Positions 24,031 to 34,193 of a stretch of DNA of 64,000 nt are shown here, piece after piece. The DNA comes from Neomegalonema perideroedes DSM 15528. GTDB lineage: Bacteria > Pseudomonadota > Alphaproteobacteria > Rhodobacterales > Rhodobacteraceae. Made by a program: the position numbers and the translations under genes. Every line of letters begins with the position of its first letter. Position 1 is the stretch's first letter. Under the pieces are notes generated by a model. The model saw only the letters and a program-made list of their open reading frames with translations. It did no database searches and was not told where the DNA came from. Location of the stretch: the NCBI RefSeq assembly GCF_000374145.1, contig NZ_KB893653.1, positions 853,923 through 917,922 on the forward strand, written 5' to 3'.

Positions 24031-25341
24031 TCAGGAATGGTCCCGCAGCACCACGCCCGCCAGATGCAGCGAGCCGCAGATGAGCACCCGCCCGGCGGGC
24101 GAGGCCTCCCGCCCGATTGCGCGCATGGCCTCCTCCAGCGAGGGCGCGGGCTCGGCGTCGAGTCCGGCGCGCCGCGCGGCCTCGGCGAGATTCTCGGCTG
24201 AGACGGCGCGGGCTTCGTCGGGAATGGCCACCGTCCAGATTTTGCGCAGCCTGCGGCGGAGCGGCCGGAAGAATCCTTCCGCGTCCTTGGTGTCGAGCAT
24301 GCCGCAGATGGCGTCCACCGGCAGAGGCCAGCCCCGGAGCGCCTCCTCGTCGAGATGATCGGCGAGGGCCTGCCCTGCGGCGGGATTATGCCCGCCGTCG
24401 AGCCAGACGGCGGCGTCGCGCGGCGCGAGCCCCAGCAGCGGCCCGAAGCGCAGCTTTTGCAGCCGCCCCGGCCATTCGACTTCGGTCATGGCTTGGGCGA
24501 GATGTTCGGGATCGGTCACGCCCATCGCCTGCAGCGCGATGACCGCGCCTCCGGCGTTGGCGATCTGATGCGGCCCCTTCAGCGCCGGAAGCGGCAGATC
24601 GAAGAGGCCGAAGCGATGCTCGACGATCAGCCTTCCGGCTTCGGCTTTGGCCTCCCAGTCGCGTTCATAGAGCCTGAGCGGCGCCCCGACCCTCATGGCC
24701 TGCGCCTCTATGGCGCGGAGCGCTTCGGATTCCTGCGGCCCGACGATTCCGGGGGCCCCTTTTTTGAGGATGCCCGCCTTTTCATGGGCGATGGCCCCGA
24801 GCGTCTCGCCCAAGTAAGCCTGATGATCCAGCGAGACCGGGGTGACGATGGTCAGCGCGGGGCGCTCGACCACATTGGTGGCGTCGAGCCTTCCGCCGAG
24901 CCCGACCTCCAGAATCACCTGATCCGCCGGTTCTCTGGAGAAGGCGAGGAAGGCGGCGGCGGTGGTGATTTCGAAGAAGGTGATGGGTTCGCCGCCATTG
25001 GCGCGCTCGCATTCTTCGAGCAGCGCGGCGAGCTTCTCTTCTTCGATCAGCTCGCCCGCCAGCCGGATGCGCTCATGAAAGCGCGTCAGATGCGGCGAGA
25101 TATAGACATGGACTCTCCGCCCTGCGGCCTCCAGCCCGGCGCGCAGATAAGCGCAGGTGGAGCCCTTGCCGTTGGTCCCCGCCACATGAATGACGGGCGG
25201 GAGCTTCCTCTCCGGATTCCCGAGCTTCGCGAGCAGCCTTTCGATTCGCCCCAGCGAGAGGTCGATGGATTTCGGATGCAGCGCGAGCAGCCGCTCCAGA
25301 ATGGCGTCGCTGGGCGCCTTATGAGCGGAGGGCTCGCTCAC
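24031..25341 (-). CDS. folC: Bifunctional folylpolyglutamate / dihydrofolate synthase
   Basis: 436 residues, cytoplasmic Mur-ligase-type enzyme. It joins glutamate to dihydropteroate and adds further glutamates to folates with ATP. P-loop [11 protein letters not shown] at residues 52-62, followed by [17 protein letters not shown] and later [14 protein letters not shown] and [12 protein letters not shown], are family motifs. Its start overlaps the accD stop (ATGA), as in many alphaproteobacteria where accD and folC form an operon. Confidence 0.95.
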   Translation of the reverse strand: MSEPSAHKAPSDAILERLLALHPKSIDLSLGRIERLLAKLGNPERKLPPVIHVAGTNGKGSTCAYLRAGLEAAGRRVHVYISPHLTRFHERIRLAGELIEEEKLAALLEECERANGGEPITFFEITTAAAFLAFSREPADQVILEVGLGGRLDATNVVERPALTIVTPVSLDHQAYLGETLGAIAHEKAGILKKGAPGIVGPQESEALRAIEAQAMRVGAPLRLYERDWEAKAEAGRLIVEHRFGLFDLPLPALKGPHQIANAGGAVIALQAMGVTDPEHLAQAMTEVEWPGRLQKLRFGPLLGLAPRDAAVWLDGGHNPAAGQALADHLDEEALRGWPLPVDAICGMLDTKDAEGFFRPLRRRLRKIWTVAIPDEARAVSAENLAEAARRAGLDAEPAPSLEEAMRAIGREASPAGRVLICGSLHLAGVVLRDHS

Positions 25342-26342
25342 GCCTGAGGCGCCTGAGGTTGCGAAGGCGCAGCCTGCTGCGCTCCGCCGGAAGCCTCGGG
25401 GAGAGGCTCGGCCGGGATGTCGTCGACCGGAGGCGCGGCTTCGAGCAGAGGCGGCTTCTCCTTCGGCGCTTCTTCTTCTTTCGGCGCTTCGGGCGGCTGA
25501 TCCATGAGCAGCCTCAGCAGCCGCGCGAGGGTGGGGCGATGCTCGCGGCGATCCGTCACCATGTCGAGCATGCCGTGGTCGAGCAGATATTCCGAGCGCT
25601 GGAATCCTTCCGGCAGCTTTTCCCGGATGGTCTGCTCGATGACGCGCGGCCCCGCGAAGCAGATAAGCGCCTTCGGCTCGGCGATCTGCACGTCTCCGAG
25701 CATGGCGTAGCTGGCGGTGACGCCTCCGGTGGTGGGATGGGTCAGCACGACGACATAGGGGAGTCCGGCCTCCTTGACCATCTGCACGGCGATGGTGGCG
25801 CGGGGCATCTGCATGAGCGAGAGGATGCCTTCCTGCATGCGGGCTCCGCCTGCGGCTGAAAACAGCACGAAGGGCGCTTGTTCGGCGACGGCGGTTCTCG
25901 CGGCGGTGAGGATGGCGTCTCCGACGGCCATGCCCATGGATCCGGCCATGAAGGCGAAGTTCTGCGCGGCGACGACGGTTTTGACTCCGCCTATGGCGCC
26001 TTTGGCGGCGGCCATGGCGTCTTGCCGGTTCAGCTTTTTGCGGGCTTCGCGGAGCCGGTCGACATAGCGCTTTTCATCGCGGAACTTCAGCGGATCCAGC
26101 AGCGGATCGGGCAGGGGGATGAGGTCCCATCTCCCTTCGTCGAAGAGCGCGTCGAATCGCGCGTCCGGCGAGATGGGCATGTGATGGCCGCAATGAGGGC
26201 AGACCTGAAGGCTTTCGGCCAGCGCGCGATGAAAGATCATCTCGCCGCATTCCGGGCATTTGATCCAGAGATTATCCGGCGACTCGCGGCGGTTGAGCAG
26301 CGTGTCGAGCTTGGGGCGGACGAAAGAGGTGATCCAGTTCAT
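25338..26342 (-). CDS. accD: Acetyl-CoA carboxylase carboxyltransferase subunit beta
   Basis: 334 residues. A four-Cys zinc ribbon (Cys29, Cys32, Cys48, Cys51: CPEC...CPHCGHH) precedes the carboxyltransferase domain with [34 protein letters not shown] and [24 protein letters not shown]. With AccA it transfers CO2 from biotin to acetyl-CoA, the first step of fatty-acid synthesis. The last 60 residues are a Pro/Glu/Ala-rich tail beyond the core fold. Confidence 0.96.
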   Translation of the reverse strand: MNWITSFVRPKLDTLLNRRESPDNLWIKCPECGEMIFHRALAESLQVCPHCGHHMPISPDARFDALFDEGRWDLIPLPDPLLDPLKFRDEKRYVDRLREARKKLNRQDAMAAAKGAIGGVKTVVAAQNFAFMAGSMGMAVGDAILTAARTAVAEQAPFVLFSAAGGARMQEGILSLMQMPRATIAVQMVKEAGLPYVVVLTHPTTGGVTASYAMLGDVQIAEPKALICFAGPRVIEQTIREKLPEGFQRSEYLLDHGMLDMVTDRREHRPTLARLLRLLMDQPPEAPKEEEAPKEKPPLLEAAPPVDDIPAEPLPEASGGAQQAAPSQPQAPQA

Positions 26343-26494
26343 GCGGGTGCGGGCTCGCTACAGGGCGGCTGATCGGGGGAGCTTCGAAGAGGCGGCGGTC
26401 CTGCGCCGCGCGGCCGCCTCTTCGCTATGTAGCCATCCCCTCCGCGCGGCGCAATCTCCGCGCCCGGGGCAGGCGGAGAGGGGCGGGCGCGGCT

Positions 26495-27913
26495 TTAGTC
26501 CTTCTTCGGCTCTTCCTTGGGGGTCTCGCCGGTCTCGATCTTCCCTTCCGGGGCGGGGCGCTGGACGATGGGCGAGGCGAGGGTGACCAGTTTGACCTGA
26601 GGCTTGTCCTTGTCTCCGCCGAGTCCGCCGTCATGGAGATTGGCGACGAGCAGCGTGTTGAGCGCCAGCACGGCCACGCCTTCGATTCGCGGCGGCAGCT
26701 TTCCGGGCGCCCACGCCGAATCGAAGACGAGCGTCTTCTTGAGCGGCGCGAGCCGGGCTTTGCGCAGGCCCGCCTCGTCGAGGTTCTCATAGGCCGCGTT
26801 CCCGGAGGCCGAGGCCACGGCGTCGGAGAGCTTGGCCCCTTCCTCGAAGGTGACGGCGAAGACGAGCAGCCTGCGCCCGTCGCTTTCGGCCATAAGCGTG
26901 AGGGTTTCGCCCGCGAGCGCGTCCATATCGACGAGCCGGACCTGATCCTGCGTGGTCGCGGCGCCGAAGGCGATGGCGGGCTCGAGCTGATAGGCCCAGA
27001 CCCCTTCCGGCTGCCGGTCGGGCAGATTGAAGCGATAGATCCGAAGGGCGCGGGCGTCGGCTTTCCCGCCGAGCGGCGCGGCGGCGGCGAAATAGGCGTA
27101 TCCTCCGTCCGGCGAGGCGCCGACGGCGGTGATTCCGCCGTCCGCTCCGGCCCGGGCGAGTTCGGCGGGCAGCACGGCGCGCACGGGATAATCGGCCCCT
27201 TTGAAGCGGGCTGCGGATCCGCGCGGGGCGTAGCGGTCGATGATTTCGCCGTCTATGGCGACATGCAGCAGCGAGGGCCCGTTGGAATCGCCGATGAGGA
27301 AGCTCTGATCCGGCAGCCGCGCGATGGAGGCGGGCGCGATCCCCGAGGGACCGGGCGCGAGCTTCTCCCCGAGCGTGTCATAGGGCGTTTCGGAGGCGAA
27401 TCCGGTCAGGGGCAGATTGGGCAGGGCGTCCACCGGCCCCGAGGCCCCGCGCAGCGGCAGCGAGAACTCATATTTGAAGCCGCCCGCATTGGTCAGCGAA
27501 AATTCGTGGATCATGGGCGTGAAGCCGGGCAGAGCATAGGCCCGCCCCGTCTTATCGCCGGCGCAAAGGGCGTCGACGTCGGCCTCGAAGGCCTCCGCTT
27601 CGGCGCAGGGAATGGTCGGCCCGCGCCCCGAGAGCAGGAACAGCCGCCTTTCGCGGAAGGAGAAATGCGCCCCCGCTCCGACAGGCGAGGTCAGGCTCCG
27701 CACCTTCCCGTTGAAGACGGCGTCCTCCAGAGAAATGGCGGGGATCTTCACGTCGGAGACTTCAGCCAGAGCTTCGGGCAGGAATTCGGCTTCCTCCTCC
27801 GCTGCGGCTTTCGGCTTGGCCTCTTCGGCCCATGCGTTCGGCGCAGTCGCCGCGCCCGCCAAAGCCGCGAGGGCCAAGCCCGTCGCCGCGCCCATCGCCC
27901 AAGCCCGAATCAT
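26495..27913 (-). CDS. Exported phytase-like (esterase-like) protein
   Basis: 472 residues. The N terminus has a signal peptide (IRAWAMGAATGLALAALAGAATAPNAWAEE) followed by a Glu/Ala-rich linker. The body resembles the Phytase-like domain (PF13449, 'esterase-like activity of phytase'): RSLTSPVGAGAHFSFRERRLFLLSGRGP, FSLTNAGGFKYEFSLPL, ASIARLPDQSFLIGDSNGPSLLHVAIDGEIIDRYAP and a closing RIEGVAVLALNTLLVANLHD. A beta-propeller in the periplasm is likely. The start at 27913 has GGAGAGG upstream. Substrate unknown; a lone gene between accD and the DUF2794 gene. Confidence 0.8.
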   Translation of the reverse strand: MIRAWAMGAATGLALAALAGAATAPNAWAEEAKPKAAAEEEAEFLPEALAEVSDVKIPAISLEDAVFNGKVRSLTSPVGAGAHFSFRERRLFLLSGRGPTIPCAEAEAFEADVDALCAGDKTGRAYALPGFTPMIHEFSLTNAGGFKYEFSLPLRGASGPVDALPNLPLTGFASETPYDTLGEKLAPGPSGIAPASIARLPDQSFLIGDSNGPSLLHVAIDGEIIDRYAPRGSAARFKGADYPVRAVLPAELARAGADGGITAVGASPDGGYAYFAAAAPLGGKADARALRIYRFNLPDRQPEGVWAYQLEPAIAFGAATTQDQVRLVDMDALAGETLTLMAESDGRRLLVFAVTFEEGAKLSDAVASASGNAAYENLDEAGLRKARLAPLKKTLVFDSAWAPGKLPPRIEGVAVLALNTLLVANLHDGGLGGDKDKPQVKLVTLASPIVQRPAPEGKIETGETPKEEPKKD

Positions 27914-28006
27914 ATCGCCTCTCCTCAGGATCTCTAACGGATCTCTCATGATGCTTTCGTTTCCGCTCGCAGCCTCCGGCGGCCCTTTGCGTGGGGCCGC
28001 GACGCG

Positions 28007-28360
28007 TCAGTCTTCTGCGGGCCTCAGCAACAAACGGTTAAAGAAGCTCAATACGGCCTCCAGATCCCGTCCGCGTTTGAGGATGCGCCCATCCGCGCCC
28101 AGCAGGGCGTAGGCCCCTTGCTTTTGGGCGTCGGCGGGGGTTTTCCTGACGGCGTAGAGCGGACGCTCCGACGTGCGGCGGAAGATGGAGAAGAAGGCGG
28201 CGTCCTGCAAGCTGTCGATGGCGTAATCGCGCCATTCTCCCTCCGCGACCATCCTTCCGTAGATCCTCAGGATGAGCCCCAGCTCATGGCGGTTGAAATG
28301 CACCTGCGGAGGGCGCGCTCCACGCTGCGGAAAAGGGATGACGTTGTCGGCCTCGCTCAT
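28007..28360 (-). CDS. DUF2794 protein
   Basis: 117 residues, size and text as in the alphaproteobacterial DUF2794 family: VHFNRHELGLILRIYGRMVAEGEWRDYAIDSL, RTSERPLYAVRKTP and a final LKRGRDLEAVLSFFNRLL. Function unknown. The start at 28360 is chosen at MSEADNVIPFP, the usual N terminus, over a longer reading frame. Confidence 0.88.
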   Translation of the reverse strand: MSEADNVIPFPQRGARPPQVHFNRHELGLILRIYGRMVAEGEWRDYAIDSLQDAAFFSIFRRTSERPLYAVRKTPADAQKQGAYALLGADGRILKRGRDLEAVLSFFNRLLLRPAED

Positions 28361-28549
28361 GGCCTCACCATGCCCCTCCCATCCGCGAAGCGCAAGACCT
28401 GCGGGCTTCCGGCGGATGGGACAGCGGCTCCGGGAGCGGCTATGCTCAAGGCGAGGCCGACGAATCGGAACGCCGCCGCCTTTCCCCCATCCCCCTGAAA
28501 CGCCGCCCTTTTCGGAGCGGCGCTGATCTCTGGCCGAGGAGTTGCGGAT

Positions 28550-29230
28550 TTGGTCCTGCGCTTGGACGACGGAGCCGCTCTTGAGGATTTCGTGCGGCGC
28601 AACGCCGCCGTGACGAGCCCCGCGCTTTTGCCCGAGCTGCGCCATTACGCGGCCACGGAGATCACGCCTCTCTGGGAGATGGCGGAGGCCGAGCTTGAGC
28701 GCGAGGGCCTGCCGCCGCCTTTCTGGGCTTTCGCCTGGGCGGGCGGTCAGGCTTTGGCGCGCTACGCTCTGGATCATCCCGAGATCGTGAAGGGCAAGCG
28801 CGTGCTGTCCTTCGCTTCGGGCGCCGGTCTGGAGGCCATAGCCGCGGCTTTGTCGGGAGCTTCGCGGGTCTGGGCGAACGACGTGGATCCTCTGGCCTTG
28901 GCGGCCTCCCGGCTCAACGCGGCTTTGAACGGCGCGTCTTTGGAGACCATCGGCGCGAATTTGCTGGAGCCGGGCGCCGAGGCCCCTGACGCCGAGGTGA
29001 TCTTCGCGGGCGATATTTGTTATGAGAAGCCTCTGGCCGCGCAGGTCGAGGCGCGTCTGCGGGGCTGGAGCGCCGAGGGGCGCCTCGTGTTGCTCGGCGA
29101 TCCGGGCCGAACCTACCTCCCGCGCTCCGGTCTGGAGAGGGTGGCGGGCTATGCGGTGAAGACCACCAAGGCCATCGAGGATTCGGATCTGCGCAATGCT
29201 GTGGTCTGGCGCCTGCCCGGCCCCGCCTGA
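28550..29230 (+). CDS. Methyltransferase of the ETFB-lysine / COG3897 type
   Basis: 226 residues from a TTG with GAGGAG eight bases upstream. Motif I VLSFASGAGLEAIAAALSGASRVWANDVDP and the PPFWAFAWAGGQALARY block match the group once called nicotinamide N-methylase and now linked to protein lysine methylation (electron transfer flavoprotein beta). DICYEKPLAAQVEARL follows at motif IV. The actual substrate is unproven. Its stop codon lies in the first unit of a 15-bp tandem repeat. Confidence 0.85.
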   Translation: MVLRLDDGAALEDFVRRNAAVTSPALLPELRHYAATEITPLWEMAEAELEREGLPPPFWAFAWAGGQALARYALDHPEIVKGKRVLSFASGAGLEAIAAALSGASRVWANDVDPLALAASRLNAALNGASLETIGANLLEPGAEAPDAEVIFAGDICYEKPLAAQVEARLRGWSAEGRLVLLGDPGRTYLPRSGLERVAGYAVKTTKAIEDSDLRNAVVWRLPGPA

Positions 29231-29281
29231 GCGGCCCCCGCCTGAGCGGCCCCCGCCTGAGCGGCCCCCGCCTGAGCGGCC
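29225..29281 (+). repeat. 15-bp tandem repeat, 3.8 copies
   Basis: GCCTGAGCGGCCCCC repeats head to tail from 29225. The first unit contains the TGA stop of the methyltransferase gene. Units are in frame, so each carries another stop. The array may vary in copy number between strains. Confidence 0.9.
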
Positions 29282-29483
29282 ATCGACGTTCAGGCGAGTT
29301 TGGACGCAAGATTCCGTCATGATCTCGTCTTGATTTTTGAGATCGCGCCGTCTTCCTCCCTTGCGCGCGACTTTTCCGAAACATCGCCGCCTTGCGCGGC
29401 TTCGATCCAGATGCGCGCCGAAGTCAAGCGGGATATTTCCCGCATTGATCTTCAGAACTAGAACAAATTTCGAACAATGCCCC

Positions 29484-29511
29484 TTGCATCCTCAAAAAAG
29501 GACGCTATCTT
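29484..29511 (+). promoter_or_regulatory. Promoter of the greA leader
   Basis: TTGCAT (29484-29489) and TATCTT (29506-29511) are 16 bp apart, predicting a start near 29518. It is followed after about 20 bases by an intrinsic terminator, so the default product would be a short RNA. Confidence 0.55.
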
Positions 29512-29536
29512 CGAAATCAGGTGTGATCGAGCGTCG

Positions 29537-29572
29537 AAACGGCCTCCTACGGGCGGGCCGTTTGCTTTTTTT
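29537..29572 (+). terminator. Intrinsic terminator / attenuator upstream of greA
   Basis: AAACGGCC (29537-29544) pairs with GGCCGTTT (29556-29563) and seven T residues follow at 29566-29572. It lies between the likely promoter and greA (start 29626), so greA would be expressed only by readthrough or from another promoter. Confidence 0.8.
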
Positions 29573-29625
29573 GAAACTTTCTGAAACGCCGGGCGCTGAT
29601 AGTCCGGTCGTCGGGAGGCGAAGCC

Positions 29626-30099
29626 ATGGAAAAGATCCCCATGACGGCGGTGGGCTATGCGCGGCTGGAGGAAGAGCTGAAACAGCTCAAATCCACCGAC
29701 CGTCCCGGCGTCATCAAGGCGATCGCCGAGGCGCGCGAGCATGGCGATTTGTCGGAGAACGCCGAATATCACGCCGCGCGCGAGCGTCAAAGCTTCATCG
29801 AGGGGCGCATCCTCGAACTTGAGGCCACGATTTCGCGCGCCGAGATCATCGACCCGGCCAAGCTTGGCGGCTCGACGGTGAAGTTCGGCGCCACGGTCCG
29901 CCTCGTGGACGAGGACACCGAGGAGGAGAAGACCTATCAGATCGTCGGCGAGGTCGAGGCCGACATCGCTTTGGGGAAGCTGAACGTCAACTCGCCTTTG
30001 GCGCGAGCCCTCATCGGCAAGGAGAGCGGCGACAGCGTCGAGGTGATGACCCCGAACGGCGGTCGCGGCTACGAAATCCTCGAAGTATCTTATCAGTAA
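29626..30099 (+). CDS. greA: Transcript cleavage factor GreA
   Basis: 157 residues. It has an N-terminal coiled coil with the acidic tip [15 protein letters not shown] (loop acidic residues Asp/Glu near 44-47) and a C-terminal FKBP-like domain ending in [27 protein letters not shown]. GreA enters the RNA polymerase secondary channel and stimulates cleavage of backtracked RNA. GGGAGG precedes the ATG. An attenuator-like leader suggests autoregulation. Confidence 0.96.
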   Translation: MEKIPMTAVGYARLEEELKQLKSTDRPGVIKAIAEAREHGDLSENAEYHAARERQSFIEGRILELEATISRAEIIDPAKLGGSTVKFGATVRLVDEDTEEEKTYQIVGEVEADIALGKLNVNSPLARALIGKESGDSVEVMTPNGGRGYEILEVSYQ

Positions 30100-30236
30100 A
30101 AACAACGGCTCAGAGGCATAAGGCGTAAATTTGGGTTTTCTCGGGCGGGCGGTTCGGCCTATGCTGCGGCGAAGTCGATGGACCACACCCCCGCGCGTCT
30201 CCGAGAGACGGCCAACGAGAAGCCGAAGCCCACGCC

Positions 30237-32852
30237 ATGAGCGACATCGCCACCTCCGACTCCATCACCGGCGCCGCGCGGAATTCGCGCGGCGTTCCCG
30301 TCGAATCGCGCGACGCCGCGACGCCTCCGGCCTCCGAGGGAGGCGGGTTCTGGTGGCGGGTGGCGGGGGTCGCTTGGGTCGGCGCCGTTCTGGCTTACGT
30401 CTGGGGGCGCTACGACCTGCCTTTTTCGCAAGAGGCTTGGACGGTCGCGCGGGAGCGCATTTCGCAAGCCGACTGGATGCTGATCCTCGCGGCTGTCCTT
30501 GGGCCTTTGGTTCTGCTCTGGGTTTTAGCTTCGGCTCTGCGGGGCTCCCGCCGCCTGAGCGACGAATCGCGCTCCATGGCCGAGGCGGCCCGCCGCATGG
30601 CCGACGAGGCCGCCCGCTCGCCCTCCGCGCATCAGGTTCAGCCTGACGAGTGGCGCGCCGCGGCTTTGATGGGCGACGTTCAGGGCGCGAGCCCGGCCCA
30701 TATCCGCCGCGAGGTGGAGCGGGCGACTCACGCCATCGGCGCCCTGCATCAGCAGATGAAGGGCATCGAGGAGGCTCTGGCCTCGCAATCCGCCGCTTTG
30801 GACGACGCCGCCGAGCGCGCCGAGGCCCGGGCCAAGACCATCGCCGAATCCCTGCGCGTCGAGCGCGAGGCGCTTCAGGAACTGGTCTCGGTGATCGAGG
30901 CGGACGGCGGCCGGGCGATGAATCTGGTCTCCATGCGCCCCGGCGACATGGAGAAGACCCAGCGCACCCTCGACGCTCTGAAATCGCAATCCGACGCCAT
31001 CGAGCGGACCGTGGAGGCGGCGGGACAACGCCTGAACGCCATCGCCGCCGAGATTCAACAGGCTTTGCGCAAGGCCGGCCCCGCCGACGCCCGCAGCCTC
31101 GCCGACGACGCCCGCGCCTCGGTGCGCGAGGCGGCTCACGACGCCATCGGCGCCATCGGCGACACCGAAGCCGCGACCCGCGCCCGTCTCTTCGACGGCG
31201 ACGCGGCGAAGAACGCGGAATTCGGCGAGCATCCCGCCCAGTCTCTGGCCGACGACGAGGCCGCCGAACTGCGCCGCCGCAATCTTGCGGATCTGCGTCG
31301 CCAGATGGACCGTCTGCGCAAGGGCGAGGAGGAGTCCGCTCCCGCCGAGGCCGTCGCTTCTCCGGATCGGCCTCAGCCCTCGCCGCAGCCGGGCCAAGGT
31401 CTCGCCGCTCGTTTGGCGGGCGCGGGCGCCGTCGCGCTGACGTCGAAGGGGGCCGCCCAGACGGAGGCCGCCGCCGAATCCCTGAGCGAATCCTTGGGCG
31501 CGCGCGTCGCGGAGGCCGGGGAGGCTTCCGCCGAAACCATTTCCGGGGCGGCTTCCGCCGTCAAAGGCTCCGCCTCCGACACGCTGAGCCGCGTCGCTCA
31601 GGCCTTCCGGGAGACGGAGGCCGATCTTCCGCGCACCGAGCCCATCGCGCCGCCGCTCGCCTCTGCGGCCTCTCCTTCGGCCGAGGCTCCTTTCGAATCG
31701 GCCTTTTCGGGTCTGACCCGCCCCCCCGAGGGCGCCGAACAGCCCGCCGCGCCTTGGGACATGATCGGCGATTTCGACGCCTCCATGGTGGAGAGCGAGC
31801 CTTTGGACCGCGACGCCGCCGCGCTGGCCGCTCAGGCCGCCCGGAGCGCGGCGTCCGCGCCTGAGGCCGTCGTCGCTCCTTCCTCCCTCGCCGGCTTCGC
31901 GCCGGAAGCGCCGCCGGTCGTCTCGGAGCCTGCTCCGCTGTTCCGCGATCCGACTCCGCCCCGCGCCATGAGCTTCGATCTGGAGCGCCTCGCGCCTTTG
32001 GCGGATCTGAACATCCCTTCGCCTCTTTCAGCCTCCGGCTCCGCGCCCGCCGAGACTCCGGCGCCCGCCTCGCCTCCGCGCGAGATTCCAACCGAGACCC
32101 TGGTCGCCGAATCTGCGCCTGCTGCGCCGCTTTTTCAGCCCGTCAGCTCCTTGAGCGAGGGCGGTTCTCCGGGCGAGGGCGGCGGCGAACCCGCCGCGCG
32201 CGGCTGGCTGGGCGCCGCCGCGATCCCGGTCGAGCTTCCGGCGGGCGGTCTCGATTCCTTCGGCGAGCGTCGCGAGATCGAGGCGGCTCCGGCCCCCGCG
32301 GCTCCGCCGCGTCCCGCCATCGTCTGGCGTCAGCCGGAGGCCCCGATGTTCGGCGCGCGCGGCATGCCGCGCCCCAAGCCTCTGGATTGGGAGAAGGTGG
32401 CGCTCGGCCTGAACTTCCCGGTCAGCGAGGAGGACGCCGAGGCCGAGGAGGCGCTTTACGAGGTCTCCATCGACCATCAGATCGGCGCCCTGATTCAGGC
32501 GAGCGAGGACATGCTGGCGGCTCTGGTGGATCTGCGCCTCTATATGGAGGACCACGCGCCGCGCATCGCGCCGCCCGAGGTCTGGCGCGCTTGGCTGGAC
32601 GGCCGGGTGAGCGTCGACGCTCCTCCGGTGATCGAGATCGGTCCTGAGGAGGCCCTGAGCCGCGTCCGCGGCCTGATCGACCGCGACCCCGCCGTCGAGC
32701 GTCTGGCGGTCTCCTTCGCGGGCCGCTTCGAGGATCTGGTGCGCCGCGCTCTGGACGAATCTCCGGATTCCGACATCGTGACCCGCCTTGCGGACACGCG
32801 CACGGGCCGCGCCTATGCGATGGTGGCCTGCGCCGGCGGACGGGTGGACTGA
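30237..32852 (+). CDS. Large two-TM coiled-coil protein, unknown function
   Basis: 871 residues. Two TM helices lie at about 39-57 and 80-101, then a predicted coiled coil from about 105 to 300 ([25 protein letters not shown] onward). A long Pro/Ala/Ser-rich disordered region covers about 380-700, and the C-terminal globular part of about 160 residues includes [37 protein letters not shown]. The general plan (two N-terminal TM helices, cytoplasmic coiled coil, about 870 residues) is like that of the Caulobacter pole marker TipN, but I see no sequence proof. The conserved-looking C-terminal part is probably the functional domain. Its stop is four bases before trpC. Confidence 0.75.
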   Translation: MSDIATSDSITGAARNSRGVPVESRDAATPPASEGGGFWWRVAGVAWVGAVLAYVWGRYDLPFSQEAWTVARERISQADWMLILAAVLGPLVLLWVLASALRGSRRLSDESRSMAEAARRMADEAARSPSAHQVQPDEWRAAALMGDVQGASPAHIRREVERATHAIGALHQQMKGIEEALASQSAALDDAAERAEARAKTIAESLRVEREALQELVSVIEADGGRAMNLVSMRPGDMEKTQRTLDALKSQSDAIERTVEAAGQRLNAIAAEIQQALRKAGPADARSLADDARASVREAAHDAIGAIGDTEAATRARLFDGDAAKNAEFGEHPAQSLADDEAAELRRRNLADLRRQMDRLRKGEEESAPAEAVASPDRPQPSPQPGQGLAARLAGAGAVALTSKGAAQTEAAAESLSESLGARVAEAGEASAETISGAASAVKGSASDTLSRVAQAFRETEADLPRTEPIAPPLASAASPSAEAPFESAFSGLTRPPEGAEQPAAPWDMIGDFDASMVESEPLDRDAAALAAQAARSAASAPEAVVAPSSLAGFAPEAPPVVSEPAPLFRDPTPPRAMSFDLERLAPLADLNIPSPLSASGSAPAETPAPASPPREIPTETLVAESAPAAPLFQPVSSLSEGGSPGEGGGEPAARGWLGAAAIPVELPAGGLDSFGERREIEAAPAPAAPPRPAIVWRQPEAPMFGARGMPRPKPLDWEKVALGLNFPVSEEDAEAEEALYEVSIDHQIGALIQASEDMLAALVDLRLYMEDHAPRIAPPEVWRAWLDGRVSVDAPPVIEIGPEEALSRVRGLIDRDPAVERLAVSFAGRFEDLVRRALDESPDSDIVTRLADTRTGRAYAMVACAGGRVD

Positions 32853-32856
32853 GAGC

Positions 32857-33645
32857 ATGGCCGACATCCTCGACCGCATCCGCGATTATAAGCTGGAGGA
32901 GATCCGCCAGCGCAAGGCGGCGCGCTCCTTGAGCGATATGGAGGCTGCGGCCCGCGCGGCCTCTCCTTTGCGCGATTTCGCGGCGGCTCTGACGGCCAAG
33001 GCCGTGACGGGCTGGGCGCTCATCGCCGAGATCAAGAAGGCGAGCCCTTCGAAGGGCCTGATCCGCGCGGATTTCGATCCTCCCGCTTTGGCCAAGGCTT
33101 ATGAGGCGGGCGGGGCGGCCTGCCTCTCGGTGCTGACCGACGGCCCCAGCTTTCAGGGCGAGGATTCCTTTCTCGCCGCCGCCCGTGGCGCCTGCTCGCT
33201 TCCGGCCCTGCGCAAGGAGTTCCTTTACGACCCTTGGCAGGTGGTCGAGGCGCGGGCCTTGGGTGCGGATTGCATCCTGATCATCATGGCCGCCGTCTCC
33301 GACGCTCAGGCTCAGGAGCTGGAATCCGCCGCCGAGGCTTGGGGCATGTCCGTGCTTCTGGAGACCCATGACGAGGCCGAGATGGAGCGCGCCTTGCGCC
33401 TGCGCTCGCCTCTGGTGGGGGTGAACAACCGCAATCTCCAGACCTTCGAGGTCTCTCTGACCGTCACCGAGCGCCTCGCGCCGATGGTTCCCCCGGATCG
33501 GGTTCTGGTGGCGGAGAGCGGCCTTTTCGTTCCGGCGGATCTGGCGCGGATGGAGAAGACCGGCGCCCGCCGCTTCCTCGTCGGCGAGAGCCTCATGCGT
33601 CAGCCCGACGTCGCCGCCGCCACCCGCGCCCTTTTGACGGCCTGA
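32857..33645 (+). CDS. trpC: Indole-3-glycerol phosphate synthase
   Basis: 262 residues, single-function TIM barrel. [19 protein letters not shown] near residues 57-75 is the signature, and [24 protein letters not shown] and VAESGLF carry further active-site residues. It converts CdRP to indoleglycerol phosphate in tryptophan synthesis. trpC-moaC order is common in Rhodobacterales; trpD and trpG are not in the window. moaC begins five bases after its stop. Confidence 0.96.
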   Translation: MADILDRIRDYKLEEIRQRKAARSLSDMEAAARAASPLRDFAAALTAKAVTGWALIAEIKKASPSKGLIRADFDPPALAKAYEAGGAACLSVLTDGPSFQGEDSFLAAARGACSLPALRKEFLYDPWQVVEARALGADCILIIMAAVSDAQAQELESAAEAWGMSVLLETHDEAEMERALRLRSPLVGVNNRNLQTFEVSLTVTERLAPMVPPDRVLVAESGLFVPADLARMEKTGARRFLVGESLMRQPDVAAATRALLTA

Positions 33646-33650
33646 TCCTC

Positions 33651-34154
33651 ATGAGCGAGCTCACTCATTTCGACCAAGGCGGCGCGGCCCGCATGGTGGA
33701 CGTCTCCGCCAAGCCCGAGACTTCGCGCTTAGCCGTGGCGCGCGGCGCGGTGGAGGCTTCTCCTGAGACGATCCGCCTGATCGAATCGGGCGGCGCGGCC
33801 AAGGGCGACGTTCTGGGCGTGGCGCGTCTGGCGGGGATCATGGCGGCGAAGAAGACCGCCGACCTGATTCCGCTTTGCCATCCTCTGCCGCTTTCGGAGG
33901 CTTCGGTGAGCTTCACGCTGGACGCCGCCCGCGGCCGCGTGGAGATCGAAGCCCGCGTGAAGACCGCCGGACGCACCGGCGTCGAGATGGAGGCCCTGAC
34001 GGCGGTTTCGGTCGCGGCCCTGACCATTTACGACATGGTGAAGGCGGCGGATAAGGGCATGAGGATCACGGAGATCCGCCTGATCGCCAAGGAGGGCGGC
34101 CGCAGCGGCTCTTGGCGTCGCCCGGACGAGCCGGAATCCGCATCGCCCGTCTGA
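33651..34154 (+). CDS. moaC: Cyclic pyranopterin monophosphate synthase accessory protein
   Basis: 167 residues. [15 protein letters not shown] and [28 protein letters not shown] are the MoaC signatures. It acts after MoaA to make cPMP in molybdenum cofactor synthesis. moeA, often next, is absent; recJ follows instead. The C-terminal 15 residues are a variable tail. Confidence 0.96.
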   Translation: MSELTHFDQGGAARMVDVSAKPETSRLAVARGAVEASPETIRLIESGGAAKGDVLGVARLAGIMAAKKTADLIPLCHPLPLSEASVSFTLDAARGRVEIEARVKTAGRTGVEMEALTAVSVAALTIYDMVKAADKGMRITEIRLIAKEGGRSGSWRRPDEPESASPV

Positions 34155-34193
34155 GCCCTTCCCCCCGTCTCGGGCGGCGGCTATCCTGCGCCG

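Larger units (their letters stand above)
29231..29625 (+). other. Intergenic region and leader ahead of greA
   Basis: Holds, in order, the 15-bp tandem repeat, an AT-richer stretch, a sigma70-like promoter, a strong intrinsic terminator and about 50 bases of greA leader. No further gene is seen. Confidence 0.7.

Noticed and set aside
29225-29281. CRISPR array
   Set aside because: Units are 15 bp and directly adjacent without spacers; no cas genes occur in the window.
28007-29320. 437-codon leftward frame running through the 15-bp repeat
   Set aside because: Its front part is opposite a clear methyltransferase and is Gly/Arg/Ser repeat from the tandem array. Only the last 117 codons match DUF2794.
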